64,000 nt of DNA from Thermoanaerobaculia bacterium (GTDB lineage Bacteria; Acidobacteriota; Thermoanaerobaculia; UBA5066). The stretch spans positions 310,001 through 374,000 of the forward strand of contig JAJVIN010000001.1 of NCBI GenBank assembly GCA_022071945.1, written 5' to 3'. This document shows positions 27,464 to 35,422 of this stretch, piece by piece. Made by a program: the position numbers and the translations under genes. The notes under the pieces were generated by a model that was given only the letters and a program-made list of their open reading frames with translations, made no database searches and was not told the DNA's origin. The stretch's first letter is position 1, and each line of letters starts with the position of its first letter.

Positions 27464-27477
27464 GCAACGATCGTGCC
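27464..27477 (-). promoter_or_regulatory. sigma-54 (RpoN) promoter of glnA
   Basis: On the minus strand GGCACGATCGTTGC gives GG at -24 and GC at -12 with exactly 10 nt between, matching TGGCACG-N4-TTGC in every core position except the leading T (C here). Predicted start lies about 12 nt downstream, leaving a leader of ~65 nt to the glnA ATG. Sigma-54 control of glnA is well established in other bacteria. Confidence 0.8.
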
Positions 27478-27543
27478 GCGTGCCTGGTGAATGGGCAGAG
27501 GTCTGTCAACTCATTTACCTTCAGTGACTTTCGCCTTTATAGT

Positions 27544-27587
27544 CTCCATGGGACCTTTCAGCTACGACCAACGTTTCTGCCATGGAG
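27544..27587. promoter_or_regulatory. candidate enhancer inverted repeat upstream of glnA
   Basis: Perfect 8-bp arms CTCCATGG (27544-27551) and CCATGGAG (27580-27587), each containing the palindrome CCATGG, 36 bp centre to centre and ~65-110 bp upstream of the -24 box. That is the usual position for an NtrC-type enhancer, but the sequence is not the classical NtrC site. Confidence 0.35.
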
Positions 27588-27783
27588 TTGCGATGTTCCA
27601 ACAATTCTGTCGCATCTGTGATTACGGGAGACGGTCAGCGAGGACCTCCTTTCGTCAGACGCCTCGTGTAGGGCGAGCGGGTAGGGGATGTTCCAAGGGA
27701 CGCCCGCGCCCTATCGGTCGATTGATTCTGCTCCCGATCCGGGATTCCGGGGCCTGGTGGCGTGTCGAAATCCCTCGCGGGAG

Positions 27784-27868
27784 CGAGGCCTTGCCGAAAG
27801 CGAGGCCTCGCGCAAGTCGAGGCCTCGCCTGAGACGAGGCCTCGCCTGAGACGAGGCCTCCGTCCCCG
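27784..27868. repeat. 17-bp tandem repeat, five units
   Basis: The octamer CGAGGCCT occurs at 27784, 27801, 27818, 27835 and 27852, an exact 17-bp period. Units 3 and 4 are identical (CGAGGCCTCGCCTGAGA). Each core is part of the palindrome CGAGGCCTCG. Positioned just after the porin stop codon. Confidence 0.85.
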
Positions 27869-27901
27869 CACCGGACGAGCCCTCCTTCGGCAAGGGCACG
27901 G

Positions 27902-29113
27902 CTAGAAGAAGTAGAGGGCGTTGAGCAGGATGGTCGCCTGTTCTTTCTTCGGCGCTTCCCCGGCCTTGGCCTCAAAGACGTTCGCGTCCGAGAAGTCGAC
28001 CCTGAGGTCGGATCTGAAGACGAGATTCGGCGTCAGTTTGAACTCGGGCGTCAAGGTGAGGCTCTTGAGGGCCTGGGAGACACCGGTCCGGGCGCCGTCC
28101 TGATCGTCGAAGTACTCGCCCCTGAAGCCGAGAGCGAACGAAGAGGTCAGCCCGACCTTGAGAAAGCCCGCGAGCCCCCAGTAGCTCGCCGTCTCGCCCG
28201 GGACGACGGCTCCCTTTTCCGAGCCGTAGTCGAACTCGAGGGCGATGGTCGCGGTGCCGGACGGCTTGAAGATCGCGACGAGGTCGAAGAGGCTGCGGGG
28301 ATCACTGTTGACGTCCGTCCGCTCCGGGCCCGTCAGGAAGTTGGCCGCCAGCGAGAACTTCGGCGTCGGAGTGAGGCCGAGGGAGAGGCCGATCGTCTTC
28401 GAGGAGTTGTTGTCCTTGGCGTTGTCCCAGCCGTTCACGATCATGAAGCTGCCCGACACCTGGTCGCTGAACGCGTAGGTTGCCTTCAGCCCCGTGTGGG
28501 TGAAGGGCAGGGCATAGCCGAAGAGGAAGCCCCGGGTGGCGTTGTCATTGAAGCCGTCGTACCCGTCGATCAGCTCGTACCCGGCCGGAGTCACGAACTT
28601 GCCGGCGTCGAGCCTGAGGCCGCTGCCGACGGGGGCGATCCAGCTGACGAACGCCTGCTGGAGGTCGAAGTCCTCGGCCTTCCCCGTTGCCGGATCGCGG
28701 AAGAGCCCGCTCGCCGCCGTCATGCGGGGAAGCGACCCGCCGGCCGTCGCGTCGACCCGAAAGCCGGCCTCCCCGGGCTTGGAAACCGCCTTCTGGATCA
28801 CGAGCTCGGCAACATCGAGCTTGATCGTGTTGTCGTCGAAATCGAAGACCCGGAAGGTGTTCAGGCCCGAGGCCGGCTTGTTGAAGTTGTAGGAGTAAGA
28901 GGCCGAGACGAATCCATTGACCGTGATCTCCGAGTACCACGCCTTGGCGGCAGGCGCCTCGGCTGTCGTCCCGGCTGGGGATGTCGCCGCTGGGGATGCC
29001 TGTCCCTCCGTGGAGATTGTCTGTCCCTGAACGGAGGCCGCATGAAGGACGGCGGCTGCCACGGTGAGAAGCGGGATACCGAAGTACCGAAGGGGGTTCA
29101 TCGATCGACTCAT
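27902..29113 (-). CDS. outer-membrane beta-barrel porin (OmpL-like/BBP2 family)
   Basis: 403 residues: signal peptide to about residue 30 (LLTVAAAVLHAASVQGQ), a short Pro/Ala/Thr-rich linker, then alternating strands ending in the aromatic C-terminus NALYFF expected for BAM-assembled barrels. Features such as VNGFVSASYSYNFN near the start, LDAGKFVTPAGYE in the middle and NGWDN match the putative beta-barrel porin-2 (OmpL-like) group. It probably forms a small-solute pore. ATG 29113 has AAGGAGAG 6 nt upstream. Its position after glnA suggests, but does not show, a role with nitrogen compounds. Confidence 0.8.
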   Translation of the reverse strand: MSRSMNPLRYFGIPLLTVAAAVLHAASVQGQTISTEGQASPAATSPAGTTAEAPAAKAWYSEITVNGFVSASYSYNFNKPASGLNTFRVFDFDDNTIKLDVAELVIQKAVSKPGEAGFRVDATAGGSLPRMTAASGLFRDPATGKAEDFDLQQAFVSWIAPVGSGLRLDAGKFVTPAGYELIDGYDGFNDNATRGFLFGYALPFTHTGLKATYAFSDQVSGSFMIVNGWDNAKDNNSSKTIGLSLGLTPTPKFSLAANFLTGPERTDVNSDPRSLFDLVAIFKPSGTATIALEFDYGSEKGAVVPGETASYWGLAGFLKVGLTSSFALGFRGEYFDDQDGARTGVSQALKSLTLTPEFKLTPNLVFRSDLRVDFSDANVFEAKAGEAPKKEQATILLNALYFF

Positions 29114-29581
29114 GGACTCTCCTTACGTCTGGAACCGTCGGGAATTCCGAGGGCCCGGTTGGCCATCCCCCGAGCACGGCTGATGCCGGGGCCGTCGGGA
29201 TGCCCGTCCCAGCCTGCAACATCTTCTTCTGAAACGACTTCTCTTCCGACAGTCGATCGGAGAGCCAGATGTGATGGTGAACGTTTTTGATATGCCATTA
29301 CAGTGTTTTAACAAATTTGTCATATTCATGACAAAGGGACGCCGGGCGTGTTCGACTCCACGATTCCGATCCGGCTCCCGTCTCCACGAGCTGCGGCTTG
29401 GCCCAGGGCTCCGATCCGACATTCACGGCCATAATGCATCGATAGTCTACATATTTGTTAGATCATGTTCTCGGGTTCCTGAGTCGGCGGGAAAGAGCCG
29501 CCGGGGCCGGCAACCACTCCTGATTTCGGATCTCGATGTCCCCTACAGCTTCCGGACTTCCCTCGCAACCTGTTTCTTGCG
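29114..29581. other. 468-bp divergent intergenic region, locally AT-rich
   Basis: Separates the porin gene (-) from the kinase-receiver fusion (+). Positions ~29270-29340 and 29430-29465 are much richer in A/T than the surroundings and hold a perfect 20-bp palindrome (29316-29335) and promoter-like hexamers (on the minus strand TTGTTA, 16 nt, TATCAA). No gene or structured RNA recognised. Confidence 0.6.
29316..29335. promoter_or_regulatory. perfect palindrome, probable operator
   Basis: TTTGTCATATTCATGACAAA: 8-bp arms around ATTC. The TTGTCA...TGACAA layout resembles a CRP/FNR-superfamily or TetR-type operator. It lies ~200 bp before the porin start and ~250 bp before the kinase-receiver gene, so it could control either one. 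Confidence 0.5.
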
Positions 29582-30931
29582 ATGCTCGTAGGGATATCGA
29601 GCTCGGCCGTGTACAGCTGGAAGGACTTTTTCGACGCAGCTCCGAGATACAAGTACTCCCGGACCCTGGGCCGGGGCGGGATGAGCATCGTCTTTCTGGC
29701 GGAAGATCAAGACCTGAACACGGAAGTCGCGGTCAAAGTCCTCTTCTCGCGGGCCGACCAGTTCGACACGGATGACACACTGGCTCGCCTCAAGCTCGAG
29801 GCGCAGATCAACCGCAAGATCCGGCACCCCAACGTGGCTCGGATCTTCGACATCGGCCAGGCGGGCGAGTTCTGGTTCCTGACGATGGAGTACATCCCCG
29901 GACAGGACCTCTCCAAGATCCTCGCCGACCGGGGCTCCATACCGGCGCGCGAGCTCGTCCCCATCATGCGCCAGGTCGCTCTGGGCGTCGGAGCCGCTCA
30001 CAACCTCGGCTTCATCCACCGGGATCTGAAGCCCTCGAACATCATGATCGACACGAACGGAGCGGCCGCGGTTCTGGATTTCGGCGTCGCACGCTCCGTC
30101 ACGGGTTCCGGCAGGACGGGCCCGGGAATCGTTCTGGGCACACCGGCCTTCCTTTCTCCCGAGCAGGCCACCGGTCAGGTCCTCGACGCCAGAAGCGACG
30201 TCTTCTCTCTCGGGACCGTGACGTATGCGGCCGTGACGGGCAAGCTCCCCTTCTGGGCCGACAAGCCGCTCGCGACCGCGATGGCCGTCGCCACCCAGCC
30301 CCCTCCGCTCGAGCCGCTGGAAAGGTGCGGCGCTCCTCAGGAGCTCATCGCCCTCATCTTGCGCTGCCTCGAGAAGGAGCCCTCGAAGAGGTTCGCCGAC
30401 GCCAACGAGCTCGAGACGGGGCTGGCACTCGTCCCCTTCAAGAAAGAGGCGCCCCTGCCGCCCGAGCTCGACGAGTCTCGCCTGATGTCGATCTTCGAGG
30501 AGCGGAGCGAGGAGGCCCTGCTCGACACGACGACGCTCCCGACGCGAACCCCCTGCATTCTCGTCGTCGACGACGATCCCCTCACCCGCAGCCTCCTGAA
30601 GCACCACCTCGAGACGGCGGGCTGCCTCGTCCTGGAGGCCGAGGACGGCATCGCGGCCCTGGAGGCAGTCCAGCACGGGCCGGACCTCATCCTGATGGAC
30701 ATCCGGATGCCGCGGATGGACGGCCTCGACGCCACCCGGATCATCAAGACAACTCCCGTGGGAGCCACCCTGCCCGTCGTGATCATGTCCGTCATCCGTG
30801 ACCGGTCCCGGCTCGCCTTCGCGCTCCAGTGCGGCGCGACCGACTTCATCCCCAAGCCCCTCGACATCACACGGACCCTGGCCACGATCAGCGATCTCCT
30901 CGCCCACAAGGGCCTGCGGCTCTCCGCGTAG
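29582..30931 (+). CDS. Ser/Thr protein kinase fused to a response-regulator receiver domain
   Basis: 449 residues, soluble. Residues ~23-285 are a complete Hanks-type kinase (LGRGGMSIVFLA, VAVKVLF, HRDLKPSNI, LDFGVARS, GTPAFLSPEQ). After a ~35-residue linker, residues ~322-445 are a CheY-like receiver with the acidic pocket VVDDDP, phosphoacceptor Asp373 in LMDIRMPRMDG, and the conserved Lys in FIPKPLD. All catalytic residues of both domains are intact, so a histidine kinase could gate Ser/Thr kinase output. No histidine kinase gene is adjacent. The start is uncertain: ATG 29582 lacks a ribosome site and GTG 29610 is possible. Confidence 0.88.
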   Translation: MLVGISSSAVYSWKDFFDAAPRYKYSRTLGRGGMSIVFLAEDQDLNTEVAVKVLFSRADQFDTDDTLARLKLEAQINRKIRHPNVARIFDIGQAGEFWFLTMEYIPGQDLSKILADRGSIPARELVPIMRQVALGVGAAHNLGFIHRDLKPSNIMIDTNGAAAVLDFGVARSVTGSGRTGPGIVLGTPAFLSPEQATGQVLDARSDVFSLGTVTYAAVTGKLPFWADKPLATAMAVATQPPPLEPLERCGAPQELIALILRCLEKEPSKRFADANELETGLALVPFKKEAPLPPELDESRLMSIFEERSEEALLDTTTLPTRTPCILVVDDDPLTRSLLKHHLETAGCLVLEAEDGIAALEAVQHGPDLILMDIRMPRMDGLDATRIIKTTPVGATLPVVIMSVIRDRSRLAFALQCGATDFIPKPLDITRTLATISDLLAHKGLRLSA

Positions 30932-31012
30932 CGCCAACCCCGACCGGACCGGACTCCGAGACGCCGCGAGCTTCCCGAGGAAAGCCCGGCGCCTCGCCAG
31001 GAACTCTCTCCT

Positions 31013-31702
31013 TCAGAAGGGCCAGGAGTTCTTGAGCCAGTCCAGGGCGTGGCCCCCCAAGAACACCAGGCCGTAGATGATGACCGCGAAGTAGACGAGG
31101 GTCGCCACCAGCCAGAAGAGAGCCACCAGGAGCATTCCCCCGTCTTCTTCGAGCTCGGCAATGCAGGCGAAGAGGATGACGAGGGCAGGCAGCGAGTTGT
31201 TGAGCGGGAGGCCGCCAAACGGAATGGCCATGAGAGCCCCCCCGGTCAGAATGAGGCTTCCGCAGACGCGCTTGCCCCGGATTCCCGTCACCCACGACCT
31301 CATCCGGGGCCGGGTCACGGGAGCGCAGATCTTCAGGATCCTCTCGCATGCCCGGAGCATCGCGACCCAGACCTTCTCGGGAGGGGCGGCCTTCTTCAGC
31401 CTCTCGGGGAGCCAGGGCGTCTCGTGCCCCCGCGCCAGCTGCCACCCGAGAGCCATGAAATTGAGGCCGCCCAGGACGGAAAGCGGTCCGAGAGGAATGG
31501 GCTGGAGAAAGGGCAGCGCCAGGACGATCGAGATGAAGCTGTAGCTCGCCTCCCCGAGTGTGGCGAAGGCCGAGCCGAGAGTCAGCTCGTGCCGGCGAGC
31601 GCGATCCACACACTGCTCGAGCGTCGCGATCAGCACCTGAGTGCGGGTGCCCTCCGGGCGGACGGCCTCCTCGGCCGTTGAGTTCGATTCTCCGTTCGTC
31701 AT
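31013..31702 (-). CDS. ExoD-like exopolysaccharide synthesis membrane protein
   Basis: 229 residues. The pattern is that of ExoD: a hydrophilic N-terminus, SYSFISIVLALPFLQPIPLGP, a G-rich segment, an amphipathic central region with basic residues, and four to five membrane helices in the second half, ending in WLKNSWPF. ExoD is linked to exopolysaccharide production and alkali tolerance in rhizobia but its molecular function is not known. ATG 31702 is chosen because upstream in-frame sequence overlaps the terminator of the next gene; the ribosome site is weak. Confidence 0.75.
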   Translation of the reverse strand: MTNGESNSTAEEAVRPEGTRTQVLIATLEQCVDRARRHELTLGSAFATLGEASYSFISIVLALPFLQPIPLGPLSVLGGLNFMALGWQLARGHETPWLPERLKKAAPPEKVWVAMLRACERILKICAPVTRPRMRSWVTGIRGKRVCGSLILTGGALMAIPFGGLPLNNSLPALVILFACIAELEEDGGMLLVALFWLVATLVYFAVIIYGLVFLGGHALDWLKNSWPF

Positions 31703-31798
31703 CGGGGAAGTCCCTTTCGCGAGCGCGCTCGGCGGAGAACTCCCTCCGACGGAGACGTCCGGTTTGGATTTCACCCTGCTGAAATCGGCCCTCCGGAA

Positions 31799-31827
31799 CG
31801 AAAAAGCCCGGGCACTTGGCCCGGGCG
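31799..31827 (-). terminator. intrinsic terminator of the exported duplicated-domain gene
   Basis: On the minus strand GCCCGGGC-CAAGT-GCCCGGGC followed by TTTTTCG: an 8-bp GC stem with a T-tract, 25 nt after the stop at 31852. The strongest intrinsic terminator seen in the window. Confidence 0.85.
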
Positions 31828-31851
31828 TGTGCTCTTCGTGTCGTGGGGCGG

Positions 31852-32727
31852 TCAGGCGCGGCAGCGTCCGCGCGCGGGGATCCCGGTCTGTGGATCCCGC
31901 AGGGTGAGCTTGAACCCGGAAGTCACATCCTCGAAGGAAACGACGACCCACTCCTCGGCTCCATCGATCGTCACCGGAGCCGCCGTGACCTTCATCTTCG
32001 ATCCCTGCGCGGGCTGGTACCCCGCTGCGGCGAGCGCCCTGTACGGCGACAGATGAAACTCCTTCTCTCCGGCTGCCGTCGTCAGGACGAGTTCGGGCTG
32101 ACCCATTCCGGGCCCGCCGGTGAAGCTCTTGACGGTGCCCTCGATCGTCGCCACCCGCGTCATGTCGGGTCCCGAACCCCCGCAGCGAGGCGCGCCGGTC
32201 TGCCCTTGCCCCAGTCCGGCCGGACCGTTCCCGGCGGCCGGCCCGTTCCCGGATCCCTGTCCACAGAAACCGTGGCCGCCACCCCAGCCGCCCCGGCCCT
32301 TCCACAGAGGCACCCCGTCCGCGGAGCGGAGATTGAGGGTGAGGTTCCTGGTCAGGTTCACCACCTGGGAGACAGCCTGTCCGTTCTCACAGCTCGAGCA
32401 AGCAAAATAGGTGACCTTGACCGAGTCGCCCGACTGGGCGGCGAACCCCAAGGCCGACAGGTACCGGTAAGGCCCGAGGACGAACGTGTAGTCCTTCGCC
32501 CCGTCCCGCAAAACGAGCGAGGGCATGCCGCTGCCGGCGCTTGCCGAGAAGCTCACGACCTGGCCTTGAACGGTCACGGGTGCCGTGACGTCGATCGGAG
32601 ACGTGCCTGTCCCGGGACCCGGGCCATTCTGACCGCCGGGTCCGTTCCCCTGTCCACGGCCCTGCGCAAGAACGGTCGCGGCAGAGAGGAACGTCAGGCT
32701 GAGAAAGGTGATGAGTGTTCTTTTCAT
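31852..32727 (-). CDS. exported protein with internally duplicated domain, probable sigma-54 target
   Basis: 291 residues with signal peptide (LITFLSLTFLSAATVLAQ). A Gly/Pro/Asn/Gln-rich stretch precedes two homologous ~65-residue units at about 48-115 and 195-258. Both read (I/V)xGxVxSF...G..G.P.LVL....(K/E)xFxL(G/S)PYR.L.A.G(F/Y)..Q.G..(V/M)KVT. The units are separated by a glycine-rich linker with GGWGGGHGFCG, and CSSC follows unit 1. Function unknown to me; His/Cys/Gly-rich segments could bind metal. ATG 32727 has AAGGAG. The gene lies directly downstream of a histidine kinase/NtrC-type pair, has a sigma-54-like promoter and its own terminator, so it is probably that system's main output. 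Confidence 0.75.
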   Translation of the reverse strand: MKRTLITFLSLTFLSAATVLAQGRGQGNGPGGQNGPGPGTGTSPIDVTAPVTVQGQVVSFSASAGSGMPSLVLRDGAKDYTFVLGPYRYLSALGFAAQSGDSVKVTYFACSSCENGQAVSQVVNLTRNLTLNLRSADGVPLWKGRGGWGGGHGFCGQGSGNGPAAGNGPAGLGQGQTGAPRCGGSGPDMTRVATIEGTVKSFTGGPGMGQPELVLTTAAGEKEFHLSPYRALAAAGYQPAQGSKMKVTAAPVTIDGAEEWVVVSFEDVTSGFKLTLRDPQTGIPARGRCRA

Positions 32728-32754
32728 TTCGTGACTCCTTCCACCCGAGAGAAA

Positions 32755-32770
32755 CGCACGTCCCCTGCCA
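32755..32770 (-). promoter_or_regulatory. sigma-54 promoter of the exported duplicated-domain gene
   Basis: On the minus strand TGGCAGGGGACGTGCG has GG at -24 and GC at -12 with exactly 10 nt between. It differs from TGGCACG-N4-TTGC at one base in each half. The predicted start falls ~17 nt before the ATG, just ahead of AAGGAG, giving a short well-formed leader. Confidence 0.65.
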
Positions 32771-32842
32771 GACCCCAGCGGCACTCACAACCCAATATTT
32801 TCCAGTAACTTGACCTCGCGCCGGCCCGTCCTGCCCCTGCCG

Positions 32843-32881
32843 TTGCCTGCAGAATCTGCAGCCGGCATGCAGGCAGGTTTG
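32843..32881. promoter_or_regulatory. candidate enhancer (UAS) dyads for the adjacent NtrC-type activator
   Basis: Two nested symmetric elements: TGCCTGCA (32844-32851) inverted as TGCAGGCA (32868-32875), and CTGCAG-AAT-CTGCAG (32847-32861). They lie 75-110 bp upstream of the -24 box and immediately after the activator gene's stop codon, the usual enhancer distance. Confidence 0.55.
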
Positions 32882-32886
32882 CAGCC

Positions 32887-34170
32887 TCAGGAGAGCCCGA
32901 AGCTCCTGAGCCGGTAGTAGAGGGTGCGCACGGAGATTCCGAGGAGCCGGGCGGCTTCCTCCCGGTTGCCCCGGCTCTGCCTGAGGGCTTCCATGATCGC
33001 TTCTCTCTCGCGGAGCTCTTTCGAAAGCTGAGGAGCGGCGCCCCTCTCCGCCCGGTTCGACAGCGAGAGGTCATCAGGACCGATCGTTCCGTCGCCCCGG
33101 ACGATCAGGGCACGCTCCAGGACGTTTCTGAGCTCGCGAACATTGCCCGGCCACCGGTAGGCCTCGAGCGCCCGGACCGCGTCGGGGCTGAGGGCGGTCT
33201 CACGAATCCCGTGCCGGCTCGCGAGCACCTCGAGAAGATGCCTGGCGAGAACGGCAATGTCGCCGGGGCGCTCGCGCAGCGGCGGGAGGTGGATGGTCAC
33301 GACGGCCAGCCGGAAGTAGAGGTCTCCACGGAAGGAACCCCTGTCGCTTTCCGCCAGAAGGTCCCGGTTGGTCGCGGCCACGAGCCGGATGTCGACCGGG
33401 AGATCGCGGCTCCCGCCGAGCCTCCTGGCCGTGCGGTCCTCGAGAACCCTCAGGAGCTTCGCCTGCAGCCCGACGGGCAGTTCGCCGATCTCGTCCAGGA
33501 ACAGCGTTCCCCCACTCGCTTCCTCGAAGCGGCCCGCCCGGGCCTGGTCGGCCCCCGTGAACGCCCCCTTCTCCGTGCCGAAGAGCTCGCTTTCAGCCAG
33601 GCTCTCGGGGAGCGCGGCGCAATTGACGGCCACGAAGGGTCCCGGAGCCCGGGGCGACCGTTCGTGGAGTCTTCTCGCCACGAGCTCCTTGCCGGTTCCA
33701 GACTCTCCGGTGATGAGGACCGCGACGTCTCGCGGCGCGACCCGGTCGACGAGCGCGAGCACGTCCCGCATGGCGTCGGAGCCCGTGACGAACTCGCCGT
33801 TCGTGACCTCCTTCCGGAGGGCCGCGTGAACGGTTTCGAGAAAGGCCTCGGGAGACGGCAACGGCTTCGTGATGTAGTCGGTCGCACCGAGCCGGATGGC
33901 CTCGACAGCCTCGGGAATCGTCCCGTACGCGGTCAGGAGAAGGACGGGCGGAGGAGACGGTAGGCTCTGGACACGCTTGAGGAGCCCGACGCCGTCCAGG
34001 TTCGGCATCCGGCGATCGGACACGACGAGCTCGAACGCGCCCCTCTCGAGGTACCTCAGAGCTTCCAGACCGTCTCGAGCCTCGACGACCCCGTGGCCCG
34101 CGCCCTCGAGGATGTCGCGCAGGAGCCCCCTGAAGGGGGCCTCGTCATCGACGACCAGAATCCGGGCCAT
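32887..34170 (-). CDS. NtrC-type sigma-54-dependent response regulator
   Basis: 427 residues: receiver domain (~1-115, acidic VVDDE, phosphoacceptor Asp52 in VVSDRRMP, Lys in YITKPL), AAA+ domain (~128-355: Walker A GESGTGKE, the sigma-54 contact loop GAFTGA, Walker B LFLDEIGEL, sensor II region WPGNVRELRN) and a C-terminal Fis-type helix-turn-helix (EEAARLLGISVRTLYYRL). All residues needed to activate sigma-54 polymerase are present. The gene overlaps the upstream histidine kinase by 26 nt. It most resembles ZraR/HydG-like envelope regulators. The probable target promoter is 160 bp downstream. Confidence 0.93.
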   Translation of the reverse strand: MARILVVDDEAPFRGLLRDILEGAGHGVVEARDGLEALRYLERGAFELVVSDRRMPNLDGVGLLKRVQSLPSPPPVLLLTAYGTIPEAVEAIRLGATDYITKPLPSPEAFLETVHAALRKEVTNGEFVTGSDAMRDVLALVDRVAPRDVAVLITGESGTGKELVARRLHERSPRAPGPFVAVNCAALPESLAESELFGTEKGAFTGADQARAGRFEEASGGTLFLDEIGELPVGLQAKLLRVLEDRTARRLGGSRDLPVDIRLVAATNRDLLAESDRGSFRGDLYFRLAVVTIHLPPLRERPGDIAVLARHLLEVLASRHGIRETALSPDAVRALEAYRWPGNVRELRNVLERALIVRGDGTIGPDDLSLSNRAERGAAPQLSKELREREAIMEALRQSRGNREEAARLLGISVRTLYYRLRSFGLS

Positions 34171-35383
34171 CTTCCTTGCTCCTTCCGGCCGGGAATCTCA
34201 GATTCGCCACGCAGCCTCCCCCTTCCCTGTCGCCGAGCGAAATCTCGAGCCCGTTGGCTTCCGTCAGGGCCTTGACGATGGCGAGCCCGAGCCCGGTTCC
34301 TTCCGCACGGCTCGTCACGTACGGCTGAAAAAGCTGGGCAATCGGGAGCTGGAGTCCCGGCCCGCGATCCGAGACCAGAAGCTCGGCTCCCCCGCTCGTG
34401 TTCCTGACCGTGACCTCGATCTCGCCCTCTGGATCGAAGGCGCGGGCGTTGGCGAGGAGCTCCTCGAGAATGCTGACGACATTCTCCCTGTCGGCCGTCA
34501 CGGTCACCCGGGGATCCAACTCGAGGCGTGTCTTTCCATCCAGCCGCTCCACGACCTCCCGGGCCAGCGGGACGAGGTCGAACGACTCGGGTTGCCGCTC
34601 GGGGGGCCGCGCGAAGTCGAGAAGCCTCTTGATGAGCCCCTCGATTCGCTCGCTCGACTCCACGATCCTTCGGGCCCGCTCGCGAGCCGGACCCTCGAGC
34701 TGTCCCGCGAGCATCTGGGACGTCCCCTTGATCACGGCGAGCGGGTTGCGGATCTTGTGAGCCAGGCCCGCTCCTGCGAGGGACACCGACTCGAGCCGCC
34801 TCCGCTCGGAGGCCGCGACCGCAAGCTCCTGGCGGGTGACGAGGTTTCGGGCGGCGACGAGGGCCAGAAGGACGAGTCCGGCACCCGCAATCACAGAGGT
34901 CCCGACGACGGTCGCGGCCAGGGTCTGCGCTCCGCCCGCGGCGGATGCTGGATAGATCTTCAGGCGGACAGGCGATCCCATCGGACCGCCCCCACCCCAG
35001 TGGCCCGCACCCATCATGATGGAACGCCACTCCCGCCCGAGAAAGGCGGGCATCTCGACCGCGCTGCCCTTCACGGAACCCGCTGCCGAGACGAGCGCGC
35101 CACGGGCCATGAGCTCCACGCCGGAGACCGCCCCCGAGTTCTCGGAGACGAATCGCCGCAGGACCTCGGCTGCCTCTTCAGGACCACTTTCCCTCAGCGC
35201 CGATTCCAGCTGGTGCCCGAGCCGGAGAAGGACTCCGTCCCGCACGGCCTCGTCCCGCTCGACGAGCACACGGGCCGTCATCACGGCCAGGACGATCATG
35301 CCCAGGGCCAGAAGGGCGGCAGGAATCGTCAGGACCGGAAGGGGCCGCCGGCGAAACACCAGATCATCGTAACTCCTCGCCAC
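34145..35383 (-). CDS. membrane sensor histidine kinase (NtrB/ZraS-like)
   Basis: 412 residues. Membrane helices near 18-38 and 155-180 enclose a ~115-residue periplasmic sensor containing MMGAGHWGGGGPMG, a Met/His/Gly-rich segment that could bind metal. The H-box is GLAHKIRNPLAVIKG with His209, close to NtrB-type HEIRNPL, followed by HATPase motifs (LLANA, DRGPGL, GTGLGLAIVKAL). It should phosphorylate the regulator encoded by the overlapping downstream gene. The GTG start at 35383 has no good ribosome site; no better start keeps the first helix. Confidence 0.88.
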   Translation of the reverse strand: MARSYDDLVFRRRPLPVLTIPAALLALGMIVLAVMTARVLVERDEAVRDGVLLRLGHQLESALRESGPEEAAEVLRRFVSENSGAVSGVELMARGALVSAAGSVKGSAVEMPAFLGREWRSIMMGAGHWGGGGPMGSPVRLKIYPASAAGGAQTLAATVVGTSVIAGAGLVLLALVAARNLVTRQELAVAASERRRLESVSLAGAGLAHKIRNPLAVIKGTSQMLAGQLEGPARERARRIVESSERIEGLIKRLLDFARPPERQPESFDLVPLAREVVERLDGKTRLELDPRVTVTADRENVVSILEELLANARAFDPEGEIEVTVRNTSGGAELLVSDRGPGLQLPIAQLFQPYVTSRAEGTGLGLAIVKALTEANGLEISLGDREGGGCVANLRFPAGRSKEDGPDSGRR

Positions 35384-35422
35384 TCCCGGGCGGGGAATCC
35401 ATGACCTCGGAGGCGCCGGCCT

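Larger units (their letters stand above)
27388..27901. other. 514-bp intergenic region upstream of glnA and downstream of the porin gene
   Basis: Contains the glnA sigma-54 promoter (27464-27477), a CCATGG-centred inverted repeat (27544-27587), about 190 bp with nothing recognisable, and a 17-bp tandem repeat array (27784-27868) next to the porin stop. Open frames here have no domain similarity I recognise. No RNA gene seen. Confidence 0.7.

Noticed and set aside
25825-27621. 598-codon open frame on the plus strand
   Set aside because: Antisense to glnA, whose identity is certain.
27784-27868. possible CRISPR array
   Set aside because: Period is 17 bp with no distinct spacers and repeats too short; no cas genes.
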